Assembly: GCA_031216915.1 (NCBI GenBank)
Contig: CM062296.1
Coordinates: forward strand, 664,021,838-664,085,837
Length of the DNA: 64,000 bases
Direction of reading: 5' to 3'
Source of the DNA: Pictodentalium vernedei
Taxonomy: Eukaryota > Mollusca > Scaphopoda > Dentaliida > Dentaliidae
Every line of letters begins with the position of its first letter. The stretch's first letter is position 1. The notes beneath the pieces were generated by a model. The model made no database searches. It was given only the letters and a program-made list of their open reading frames with translations, and was not told where the DNA came from. The translations under genes were made by a program, and so were the position numbers. Positions 44,692 through 55,003 of this stretch are shown piece after piece.

Positions 44692-44779
44692 AGCTAAGTC
44701 TGGGTCATTGGTACAGTATAAAAATGTTAAAAAATTTATAGTAATTTATATATTTTTTATACTTACCAATGACCCAGAC
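44692..44779 (+). repeat. ICR of DIRS copy 6
   Basis: 44692-44725 is the exact complement of the first 34 bp of the element (37950-37983), and 44726-44779 the exact complement of the last 54 bp (45028-45081). They are joined without extra bases, so the ICR reads as the circle junction AAC/ATT in reverse. This is the hallmark of DIRS elements. Confidence 0.95.
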
Positions 44780-44850
44780 GGGGATGGCCCTCCCTGAGTT
44801 GGGAACTCTTGCCTCCCCGCTGAGTACATAGCGCTGACCAGGCACTGCCA

Positions 44851-45081
44851 GTAAGAATGATATTTGGCGCCAATTTCGGGTCGACTGCGTCACTGCGCAT
44901 GCGCAGTAGAGTCGTACTATGGAGGTCCTTTAGGACATGATTTCTTTTTGTTTTGGATGCAAATTTTGGGGATTGGGGGGCAAAATTTGTGTTTGGCCCT
45001 GGTTTTTGTGGAGTTAGCACCAGCTAAGTCTGGGTCATTGGTAAGTATAAAAAATATATAAATTACTATAAATTTTTTAAC
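44851..45081 (+). repeat. Right ITR of DIRS copy 6
   Basis: 231 bp, complementary to the left ITR with ~26 extra bp at the outer end (ATAAATTACTATAAATTTTT region). The same two palindromes are present as in the left ITR (44862-44874 and 44892-44907). Confidence 0.9.
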
Positions 45082-45176
45082 TTTTTGATTTATATTTTGA
45101 ATATTATTTATTATGTATCTTTTTTCATATATTTATTGTGGAGTTGGGAGTACTGTCGACTTTTTTTTGATTCATT

Positions 45177-47319
45177 ATGAAAGCTTATTGCTCAAAATGC
45201 AAGGCGAGGAAGTCTTCCTCAGATTTACATGCTTGTTGCCTTGCTTGTAGTCGATGTACTCCCACTAATTCTTGTTCAACATGTGTCGGATGGGATGACA
45301 AACGTTGGAGATGGGTGTCATGGTACATTGTTAGCGACGAGAGGACAATGCTGGTTCTCTCGTCACAAAGACAATCTAGTTTCTCAGTTTCTTTTTCAGA
45401 GGAACAAGAACATGGTGATGTTTATGTGACGCCTAGAGATAATGTGCTGCCATCGTCGCATTCAGATGAACAAGCAGAGCTAGTGGCTAAGGTGCTCATG
45501 AATATTAGACAGGGCAAAAAACCACTAGCCGGTGGTTTTAATCCCTTGTCGCCAGCTAGCTCGACCAGTGAAGCGGTTACTCTTTCCATGGGTACCGTGA
45601 CAGCGGGTGTTTCCGTTGCGGCCGAGAGGAGTGGATTGGGTAGGGTGGGCACCTTAAAATTTAAACAGGCTCACCCAATGATGACGGAACAGAAGAAGAA
45701 GCCGGCAAGTACCGTGGGAAGCTTGGCGAGGTCTGAAGGGACCGCAAGCGAGAGAGGCCCCTCTCTTTCCCAACAACATCTGGGGCCAGATGTTGTGATT
45801 AGAAACTTGCGTCAGTCGGAGCATATGTCCGTGCCTCCCGTCCGGGATGTTCCGTATAGTTCGCAGCCAGCCCTGGCTACAGTTACGGCTTCTACAACGG
45901 TATCTTCAAAGCACACACAACTGCACCTTAGCTACACAACTTCGGGTATCCAGTCTGCATCGCGGAAAAGGGACCACTCATTGTCTGCGAAGTTGGACCA
46001 TCCGGTAGCTAAGGAGACAAGGCCTCATTTATCAGGATGTCCAGAGAAAAGAGCCATCTCGGACGCACCGTTCCAGGAGCAGCCGGTGGCCAAGAAACAG
46101 AAGACCTCTGCTCCTCAGGCCTCCATAACGGACTTGCTGTCGCAGATTGCGCAGCTCATCGCAGCATCCTAGCAAGTGCAGGAGTAGCCTACGGCAGTCT
46201 CAGAACCTGAACTGTCGGATGGTGCTGGGTCGGTCCAGTCATCTGCACGTTCATATGCTGCTGACCGTGATTCTCAACTGATTCAATCGGATGGTGAAAG
46301 GGATACGGAGGAAGATTACCCTTCCCTTTCGGAACAGCACATGGTTGCGATGGATTTAATCCATCAATACTACCCTGAATTTGTTCTGGCGAATCAGAAT
46401 GCTGCGACTGCTAGGAAGAAACTGCTGGCGTCATTGGACGCAAACTTTATCTGGGCAAAGGAAGAGGTCCTGTCTTTTCCAGTTCAGTCTAGACAGGTGT
46501 CGCAGGCCTTCGGCCATTTAGATGATGCCATATTCAAACTTTCCAGTGGGAAGAAGGGTGGTTTCTTGTCATCATCTTCCGTAAATTTACCATTTGTTGG
46601 ACCACATTCATTTAAAACGGTCGGGGAAGATGTACAGAGAGTTCCTCTGAGTTTGGATGAGCAGGCTGAGGATCTAGAGCTATCCTTGCCTTCGTCATTC
46701 ACAATTTGCTCGGACACAATTGAGACAGCAATTTCTTCAAACAGAGCGAATTTAGACGCTTGTCTTATGCAGATCACCTTTCAAGAGCTGTGGTGCAACG
46801 TCTCAACGGAAAGGAATTTGAGGACGTTCGTACCTCTTTAAGAGGCTATTATGTTTACCATGTATAACTCCGCCTTAACAGTGGCTAATTTGGAGTTAAT
46901 CAGATGTGACGGAGCCCTTGCATCGTCATCTTTAATAGATGACAAGGTGAAAAACTCTCTACGGGCCGCTCCGGTATCCGGACACACAATTTTTGACGAT
47001 AAGCTTTCATGGGTTTATGACCAAGCTACAAAGAAAGCATCTAATACACTGCTCCTTTAGTCGGCATCTAATCGACCCGCGGCAGCAGAAAAGAGTAAGG
47101 GAGGACGTCCTAGACAGAAATCATCTAAAGGGGACTCCTCGTGAGGGTATAGGAAACCCTCCTTTAATTACTCCCAAGGATCATCAATACAGCGACCCGG
47201 GAAGGGGGTGTAGGTATGATCGACACTACCCGTCAGATGCCCCTAAGCCGGCAGGTCAAGGCTCTTCACGAGGGGGACGTGGTTTCTTCTCCTGTAAGCC
47301 TCGCAGGTCCTACAGGTGA
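45177..47319 (+). pseudogene. First gag-like pseudogene of copy 5
   Basis: Starts MKAYCSKCKARKSSSDLHACCLACSRC with the same Cys spacing as copy 6 plus an extra Cys at 20. Open to 46170, where CAG has become TAG (GCATCC TAG CAAG). Further open parts are 46341-46841 (VAMDLIHQYYPEF) and 46851-47060. A small deletion/frameshift breaks the DA.SYADHL region. The tail ends in AGGTGATGG at 47319. The hairpin (45774-45795) is intact. Confidence 0.87.
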
Positions 47320-48430
47320 TGGTCAGGACCTCTATTGCTTGCCAGTTGGCGGAAGGTTATCAAGATTCGCAACAAACTGGATAACAAATATGGAAGACCA
47401 GTGGGTGAGAAGTGTGGTCTCGGACGGCATACAGCTATCTTTCCGAGCAAAACCACCACTAACAAGGTGTCCGTGGTGGACAAATCTTCTGTCAAATCCT
47501 TGCAAAAGAGAGTCTCTCTTATTGGAGGTACAGGCTCTCTTGGCAAAGGAAGCAATAGAGGTCATCGAGAATCAAAATTCCCTAGGATTCTGCAGTCACC
47601 TGTTCCTTGTACCGAAGCCAGACGGCTCGTTCCAACCGGTAATAGACTTGAGCTGGATAAACAAACTTATCGTAGCTCCAAAGTTTTATATGGAGACCAT
47701 TCGGTCAGTAAGGGCGAGCATTCGAGTGAACGACTATGCGGCAAGCATAGTTCTAAAGGATGCGTACTTTCATATCCTGGTACATCCGGCATTCAGAAAG
47801 TACCTACGGTTTGCCATTCAAGGGATAGTATATCAGTTCCAAGCGATGTGCTTCAGTCTGAATCTAGCACCCTAGGCATTCACTCGAATAATGAACTCAG
47901 TAATGTCTCACATCCGAGCTCATTCATCTGCGGTAACGTCGGCTTACTTGGACGACATTCTTCAGAGATGCGGCACCAAAATTACTCTTCAGAACGATGT
48001 TCAGAGTTTGGTTCTCTTGCTCCGACGTCTTGGTTTCATTGTAAATGAGAAGAAGTCGGATCTAGCTCCATCCAAGTCGTTCATTCACTTGGGAATGAGT
48101 TTCGAGACTCTCAACAATCTGGTTCGTCTGCCGTTACTCAGAGCGAAATTAGTCAGTTGTTATGCTTGCTTTTGTATACACTCAGATGCATTAACAGCGA
48201 GGGAATTTATGCGACTGATGGGGTTGTGCGGAGCAGCTGTGGATCTTATGCCAATGGGTCGCTTGCACACACGTCCCCTCCAGATAGTCTTTACTCAGAA
48301 CTGGAGCGTGAAGACGCATCCGCTCGAGACCAGTATAGTTTTAACGGACCTGGTAAAACAAAAAGACCAGATTTGGGCAGGTATTCAGTGATTAACTCAG
48401 GGAGTTCTGCTGCAGCTGCCAGATCCGGCC
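47320..48430 (+). pseudogene. First RT fragment of copy 5, ending at a rearrangement junction
   Basis: LPVGGRLSRFATN, LVPKPDGSFQPVIDLSWINK and the palm region up to a TAG replacing Trp at about 47873, then YLDDILQRCG (47951), SFIHLGMSFET and ..QLPDP-like sequence to AGATCCGGC at 48430. There, just before the RNase H catalytic start, it jumps into the middle of a second gag (CTCGATCATCGGGACG). Confidence 0.87.
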
Positions 48431-49772
48431 TCGATCATCGGGACGTGTGGAGAAGAGAGCCATCTCCAGCACACCGTCCCAGGAGCAGCAAGCAGCTAAG
48501 AAACAGAAGACCACTGCTCCTCAGGCCTTGGTGACGGACTTGCTGTCGCAGATTGCGCAGCTGATCGCAGCATCCCAGCAAGTGCAGGTGAAGCTTCCCT
48601 CACTCAGAACCTGACCTGTCGGATGGTGCTGTGTCAGTCCTGTCGTCTGTTCACACAGATGCAATGGACCGAGATTCACAACTGATTCTCTGGTGAAAGG
48701 GATAAGGAAGAGGATTACCCTTCCCTTTCGGAAAAGCACATGGTTGCGATGGATTTCATCCATCAATACTACCCTGAATTTGTTCCGACGAATCAGAAAG
48801 CTGCGACAACAAGAAAGAAACTGCTGGCATCGTTGGACGCAGACTTTATCCGGACAAAGGAGGAGGAAGTCCTTTCTTTTCCGGTTCAGTCTAGGCAGGT
48901 GTCGCAGGCCTTCGGCCATATAGACAACCCCGTATTTAACCTCTTGAGTATGAGGAAAAAAGGCGGTTTCTTACCTTCATCTTCCAAAAACATACCGTTT
49001 CTTGGACCACGTTCATTTAAAACGGTCGGGGAAGATGTTCAAAGAGTTCCTCTGCATTTGGATGAGCAGGCCGGGGATCTAGAGGTATCCTTACCTGAGC
49101 CATTCTGTATTCACTCAGACACAATTGAGATGGCAATTTCTTCAAATAGAGCGAATTTGGACGCTATGTCTTACGCAGATCACTTTACAAGAGCTATGGC
49201 GCAACGTCTCAATGGAAAGGAATTTGAGGATGTTCGTACCTCTCTTAGAGTTCTCTCCAGGGCAATTATGTAAACCACGTATAACTCTGCCCTAACAGTG
49301 GCTAATCTGGAGTTAATCAGACGTGATGCTGCCCTTTGGCTAATCTGGAGTTAATCAGACATGATGCTGCCCTTGCGTCGTCATCACTGATAGATGACAA
49401 GGTGAAAAGCTCTCTCCAAGTCGCTCCGGTCTCCGGACATACCATTTTCGACTACAAGCTTTCGTTAAGTCTATGAACAGGCTACTAAGAAAGCGTCTAG
49501 TGCTCTGCTTTTGAAGTTGGCATCTCAACAACCCGCTTCAGCAGACGAGTGAAGGAGGGCGTTCCAGACAAAAATCGTCAAAAGGAAACTCCTCACGAGG
49601 GTACAAGAAACCCGCTTACAATTACTCTGGCAGTCGTCTGTATAGCGACTCGGGAAAGGGGTATAGGTCTGATTGGGACTATCGGTCAGATGCCCCTAAG
49701 CCGACGGGACGAGGTTCTTCATGGGAAGGATGTAGTTTCTCCTCCCGTAAGCCTCGCAGGTCATACAGGTGA
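48431..49772 (+). pseudogene. Second, 5'-truncated gag pseudogene of copy 5
   Basis: Enters at the part equivalent to about 46020 of the first gag, lacking the Cys cluster and hairpin. The open stretch 48740-49273 reads VAMDFIHQYYPEF, FDA-type core and SYADHFTRAMAQRLNG. A ~40-bp tandem duplication (GGCTAATCTGGAGTTAATCAGAC twice) lies near 49298-49362. It ends at the TGA at about 49772. Confidence 0.85.
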
Positions 49773-52700
49773 AGGTCAAGACCTCTATTGCTTGCCAGTT
49801 GGCAGAAGGTTATCAAACTTTGCAAGAAACTGGATAACAGTTACGGAAGATCAGTGAGTGAGAAGTGTAGTCTCGGATGGCTTATGGCTATCATTCCAAG
49901 CGAAACCCCCACTAACAAGGCGTCCGTGTTGGACAAATCTTCCATTGGATCCTTGCAAAAGAAAGTCTCTCCTAGTGGAGGTACAGGCTCTCTTATTAAA
50001 GGAAGCAATAGAGGTCGTCGAGAATCAGGATTCTCAAGGTTTTTACATTCACCTGTTCCTCATACCGAAGCCAGATGGCTTGTTCCGACTGGTAATAGAC
50101 TTGAGCTGGATAAACAAGCTTATCGTGGCTCCAAAATTCCATATGGAGTCCATTCGGTCGGTAAGGGCGAGCGTTCGAGTGAACGACTATGCGGCAAGCA
50201 TAGATCTAAAGGATGCGTAGTTTCATGTCCTGGTACATCCGGCATTCAGAAAGTACCTGTGGTTCGCCATACAAGGGAAGGTGTATCAGTTCAGAGCAGA
50301 GACCAGACTAGAGGCTAAATTTAGGGAGAAGTCACTTCTCCCTCCCAAGGTTTTAAGGAGAAGTGAGGTGAAAATAGGGAGAAGTGAGCAAAAAATATTA
50401 TTTCTCAAAAAAGCTATGTCAAGTAAAGGGTTAAATTCAGTTTATCAAATTACTTTTGACAACCAAATATTCTCAAGAACCTGATTTAGGGAAAGGGTTG
50501 AATTCAGTTTATCAAATTTACTTTTGCCAACCAAATGTTATTTCTCAAAAAAACTGCTTTAGTTAAAGGGTTAAATTCCGTTTGGTAAATTATTTTTTTG
50601 TCAACCAAATATTATTCTCAAAAAACTGTGTTAGGTAAAGGGTTGAATTAAATTTAGCAAATTATATTTGCCAACCAAATTTTTCTCAAAAAGCTGTGTT
50701 AGGTAAAGGGTTACATTCAGTTTAGCAAATTGTTTTTGCTAACCAAATATTATTTCACAAAAAGCTGTTTAGGTAAGGGTTCAATTCAGTTTAAAAGCTA
50801 TTAGTGGGGGAGTTAAATTCAGTTTAGTGAATTATTTTTGCCAACCTAATATCATTTCAATTCAGTTTAGAGAATCATTTCATCCAGGCAAATGTTCTCT
50901 TATCAAGGAAGATAATTGAATTTGTCAGTTTGCTTTTTACACTATTTTTTTTATTTCTGTAACTTACTACTTTTTGGTAATTTAGTGGGACCCTTATTGT
51001 GACCACCACAAATGGAACACACCCAACAATAACATGCTTCAAACTCACAAGTGCAAACTAAAAATTAAACATTTTTATCATTACCAAAAATGTTGTTTTT
51101 AAATAAACACTCTGTAGAGCGAAGTTTGATGGTGGAAATCTCTTTTGAAATGAAACATTAAAAAAGAACTTGAGCATTTTTCATCTTGTCATCTAACTTC
51201 ACTCTAGTGAAAACTTGCATTGTCATGACAAAATCGTGCCGTGGTTGGTATTATTTTGGTGTTTTATGTGAAGTAAAATCAATATATTTAGTAATTCCTT
51301 AACCTGCCCAATTATTTGCTTTCACTACACTTATTTTTTTCTATTTTTTTCCAAGCGAAGTTATCAACGGAAATGCCGGAAATAACTTTTCTCAGCAACT
51401 TCTCAAAACTGTAAGGCGACTTCAACTTCACCCAGAGAAAGAAATTGGGCGAAGACCTGGTGTTAAGGACAAAGATATCGCCTACTTCGCCTTGTAGGCT
51501 GGTCCCTGGTTCAGAGCAATGTGCTTTGGTCTGTACCATTCTCCCTGAGCATTCACTCGAATAATGAACTCGGTAATGTCATACTTCCGAGCTCATTCAT
51601 CTGCGGTAACATCGGCGTACTTGGACGACATTCTACAGAGATACGGCAACAGAATTATTCTTCAGAACGATGATCAGAGTCTGCTTCTATTACTCCGACT
51701 TCTTGGTTTCATCGTAAACGAGAAAAAATCGGACCTAGCTCCATCCAAGTCATTCACTCACTTGGGAATGAGCTTCGAGACTCACAACAATCTGGTTCAT
51801 CTGCCGTTACCCAGAGCGAAATTAGTTAGTTGTTATGCTCGCTTTTGTCTACTCAGACGCATTAACAGCGAGGGAATTCATGTGACTGATGGGGTTGTGC
51901 GGAGCGGCAGCGGATCTTATTCCGATGGGCCGCCTGCGCACGCGTCCCCTCCAGATATTCTTTACTCAGAACTGGAGTGTGAAGACGCATTCGCTCGAAA
52001 CCAGTATTGTTTTAATGGACCTAGTACAACAAAGGGTTAAGATTTGGGCAGATATTCAGTCGTTAACTCAGGGAGTTCTGCTGCAACTGCCGGATCCGGC
52101 TTTCACGATTATGACGGATGCGAGTCAGACGTGTTGGGGCACGACCCTAAGTCCCACAGACTTGAAGTGCCAGGGTCTTTGGGACCCTTGGTTCCTAGAG
52201 AAGCACATAAACATCAAAGAAATGATGTCAATATGGCTAGATCTACAACATTGGATTCACATAATAGCAGACGTCCATGTTCAGATTTTGTCGGACAACT
52301 CGACAGTAGTAGCGTACATCAGGAACCAGGGTGGCACTCATTCAGTTCCATTATGCGAACTAACAGAGAAGATTCTCCTATATGTCATGAATCATCATGT
52401 TCATCTTTCTGTCCGTCATATACCGGGTCGTCTGAATGTACTAGCAGACTCGCTCTCGAGGAAGGTCGCCTGTTGCCATCGGAGTGGACGCTCAACAAGC
52501 GAGTATTCAGGCAGATTTGCTACCAGTGGGATCATCCCATGATAGATCTGTTTGCGACGCATCTGAACAATCAGCTACCGATGTTTGTGTCGCCATGCCC
52601 AGACCATCGAGCGTACGCAGTAGACGCTCTGTCAGTCTCATGGAACGGAATGATAGGATATGCATATCTTCCAACTCCGTTGATTCAGCAGATTCTGTTA

Positions 52701-52940
52701 AAGATCAAACAGTCTCATTGCAAAATCCTGCTAGTAGCACCTCTGTCGTCGCAGAAACCTTGGATCAACCTTCTCAGGTGATTGTTAGGGGACTTTCCCC
52801 AGAAGCTTCCTCCATGAGACAACCTTCTTTATCAGGGGAAGTCACGCACACTGCATCACAACCCGGAAGGTCTCAACCTTCATGTATTTCTGTTGTGCGG
52901 TCCTTCTTGCATAGAAAACAGTTTACAGGATGAGCAGTGG
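49773..52940 (+). pseudogene. Second RT/RNase H/methyltransferase-like pseudogene of copy 5, split by a hAT element
   Basis: The fingers and part of the palm run to VYQFRA at 50296. The hAT element occupies 50297-51508, and the frame resumes with the duplicated GTTCAGAG followed by CAATGTGC (RAMCFG). Then come YLDDILQRYG (51620), TIMTDASQTC, KEMMSIWL, LSDNSTVVAYI, VLADSLSRK and DLFATHLNNQLPMFVSPCPD. Scattered stops and frameshifts are present, for example TAG for Tyr at 50218-50220. Confidence 0.87.
50297..51508. mobile_element. Non-autonomous hAT-type element
   Basis: Ends CAGAGACCAGACTAGAGGC and, complemented, CAGGGACCAGCCTACAAGGC, flanked by an 8-bp direct duplication GTTCAGAG (50289-50296 and 51509-51516). 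An 8-bp duplication and CAG-GG ends are typical of hAT transposons. It is 1212 bp with no transposase ORF. Positions 50385-50880 hold about six diverged ~70-bp repeats (GTAAAGGGTTAAATTCAG.. and TTTGCCAACCAAATATTATTTCTC). Confidence 0.85.
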
Positions 52941-53793
52941 ATGCAATTTCTAACTGCAGGAGGTCCTCCTCTTCGTTGAGGAGGGTTTTCTTCCGTTGTT
53001 GTCAGGATCAGTCGATAGACGTTTATGATCCGTCCATACCAAATATTGCCAATTTCCTGGTCTACTTGTTTGACAATCTCAAACTGCAACCCATCACTAT
53101 TAAGGGCTATAGGTCAATGTTATCAGACACGTACGCTCATCATGATAACTTGTCTATTGGATCAGATACTTCTTTATCCAAGCCAGTTAGAAATTTCTCT
53201 ATTAATAGACCTAGAACCCTCAGATTAATTCCTAAGTGGAATTTGGCTTGGGTTCTGTTGAAGCTTCAAGAGGCTCCTTTTAAGCTGTTAGACATTGTAG
53301 AGTTCAAATTCTTGACCTATAAAACGGCATTTCTCTTAGCCTTTGCGTCTGCTGGAAGAGTCAGTGAACTTCATGCATTATCTGTTGATGAATCTCATAT
53401 CCATAGTGTGGGTCATACTATTACCATCACTATGGAAGTGGGATTTTTGGCTAAGAATCAGATTCCGGATAAGCAGCTGCAGCCTATTGTCATTAAGGCT
53501 TTACCATCCTCGGATAACCGTAGACCTTTGCTGTGTCCAGTCAGAGAAATGCGCATTTATAAACGTCGATCAGATTTTATTAGAAATTTCTTTCTTTGAT
53601 TCCTAACAGAAAAGATATTTCTGTTCATTCTGTCACTAGATGGATTCAGTTGGCAATACGTATTGCCTACAAAAATCTATCTTCAGATCAATGTTCTGTC
53701 AACAAAATTTGCAGCGCACAAGGTTAGAGCACTGTCCACTTCTTGGGCATATTCTAACAGTATAACCATTACTGATCTTACTGTTATTTAAGC
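52880..53793 (+). pseudogene. Tyrosine recombinase pseudogene of copy 5, C-terminally truncated
   Basis: Reads VVRSFLHRKQFTG, LVYLFDNLKLQPITIKGYRSM, GRVSELHALSVDES (first Arg of the pair changed to Gly) and ..RRPLLCPVREMRIYKRRSDF. A deletion follows at about 53585, and a second deletion after ACTGATCTTAC joins directly to 3' untranslated sequence (GTTATTTAAGCAG). The AAYW and NFYLRN boxes, with the catalytic Tyr, are gone. Confidence 0.85.
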
Positions 53794-54414
53794 AGCCCGT
53801 TCCAGCAGTGACGCTGTTCCACTGCCCTCTTCGTTCTGAGGACATGTATCTCAGAACAAGGGGAATGTGGGGGGGAGGGGGGGTGGGTGGGGGGGGTGTT
53901 CCCTCATGATCATCTGGCTTTATAGCGAAAAGCAAGGGAAGACCTCCTCCGGTGTCAGTAGTCCTGAGTCGGTGCTGGGATGGTTTTAATGTGTAGCTCG
54001 GTGTGAAGCAATAACTATGTCTCATTTATGTACTGTTTTTAAAGTGTAGCTCACTGTGAAGCATTTGTATATATCACGTGTCAAACGGGTGTTAATATAC
54101 AATCCTCGGACACTTTTAAATGAGTATAAAGAGTCTCATTCTCTGGACTACCTTTATATATTGGCGTTCCTTCACCGAATTAGCATAATGGCTTATGCTG
54201 GCATTAAATGGAGAATTATATATTATGTAATACTCAATTACATTGTTGGCGTTATGTCTTTCTCATTTCTTGTAAAGGCTCATTTCTCGTAAAGGAGAAA
54301 GACATATATAATTCCTATCTTCTCCTATTCTCCTGTAGGAGATATCTTTTACTGAAGTGATTGAGAGATTGGATTTTCCTTTATGTCCTAGGCCCTCCAG
54401 ACTTTTTACGATTC
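53794..54414 (+). other. 3' region of copy 5
   Basis: G-rich tract at 53868-53898, then two diverged copies of the GTGTAGCTC.GTGTGAAGCA block (53992 and 54044). No coding sequence. Confidence 0.7.
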
Positions 54415-54501
54415 AGTTAGTCTGGGCTATTGGTTGTTGTATAAAAATATTATAAATTTTAAGTAATTTGTATATTTTTTATACTTACCAATGGCCCAGA
54501 C
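54415..54501 (+). repeat. ICR of DIRS copy 5
   Basis: Complement of the left outer end joined to the complement of the right outer end, as in the other copies. Confidence 0.83.
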
Positions 54502-54570
54502 GGGTATGGCCCTCCCATGAGTGGGAACTCATACCTCCCCGCTGTTTACAACATTTACAGGCAATTATAG

Positions 54571-54799
54571 AAAGAATGATGGTTGGCGCCAATTTCGGTG
54601 TCTTCCTGGATACTGCGCATGCGCAGATCTGAAAAGTATGGAGGACCAGATAGGACATTATTTTTTCGGTTTTGCATGCAAATTTTGGAGATTGGGGGGC
54701 AAAATTTGTGTTTGGCCCTGGATTATTTTTTGAATTAGCACCAGCTAGTCTGGGTCATTGGTAAGTATAAAAAATATACAAATTACTTAAAATTTATAA
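54571..54799 (+). repeat. Right ITR of DIRS copy 5
   Basis: Inverted relative to 36994-37206. It has TGCGCATGCGCA intact. The last base abuts the first base of copy 7. Confidence 0.85.
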
Positions 54800-55003
54800 A
54801 TTTTTATACTGTACCAATGACCCAGACATAGCTGGTGCTAACTCTTAAAAATATAGGGCCAAACACAAATTTTGCTCCCCAATCCCCAAAATTTGCATCT
54901 AAAACCAAAGAAAACATGTCCTGAATGGCCCTCCATACTTCACCTCTACTGCACATGCGCAGTGCCAAGGACGTCCCAAAATTGGCGCCATTAATCATTC
55001 TTT
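54800..55003 (+). repeat. Left ITR of DIRS copy 7
   Basis: Inverted relative to 61503-61729. ACTGCACATGCGCAGT is a one-base-decayed palindrome. Confidence 0.85.

Larger units (their letters stand above)
37950..45081 (+). mobile_element. DIRS copy 6 (family I), near-intact
   Basis: 7132 bp, from ATTTTTATACTG to TTTTTTAAC. It has all DIRS parts in order: left ITR, leader, gag-like ORF1 (one internal TGA), RT/RNase H/methyltransferase-like ORF, tyrosine recombinase ORF overlapping it, poly-G, ICR and right ITR. It inserted into the leader of copy 5. The flanks AAAAATTAT and TTTTTGATTT rejoin to the uninterrupted sequence seen in copy 4 with no duplication. Good coding preservation makes it the youngest copy here, and copies 2 and 7 are derivatives of its family. 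Confidence 0.95.
36994..54799 (+). mobile_element. DIRS copy 5 (family II), split by copy 6 and by a hAT element
   Basis: The left end is at 36994, the 5' region runs to 37949, copy 6 occupies 37950-45081, and copy 5 continues from 45082 to its right end AATTTATAA at 54799. Internally it contains gag and RT/RNase H-start, then a second gag (from mid-gene) followed by RT, RNase H and recombinase, so one gag-RT block is tandemly repeated. A 1.2 kb hAT element splits the second RT. The recombinase has lost its C-terminus. Confidence 0.88.

Noticed and set aside
37950..45081. LTR retrotransposon (Gypsy/Copia) or Ngaro/VIPER-type element
   Set aside because: Ends are inverted, not direct, repeats, there is an ICR, no integrase or protease was seen, and a tyrosine recombinase overlaps RT, all pointing to the DIRS group.
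51312..51539. A transposase gene in the 1.2 kb hAT-type element
   Set aside because: The only open stretch is a short minus-strand frame of 75 codons without hAT motifs.
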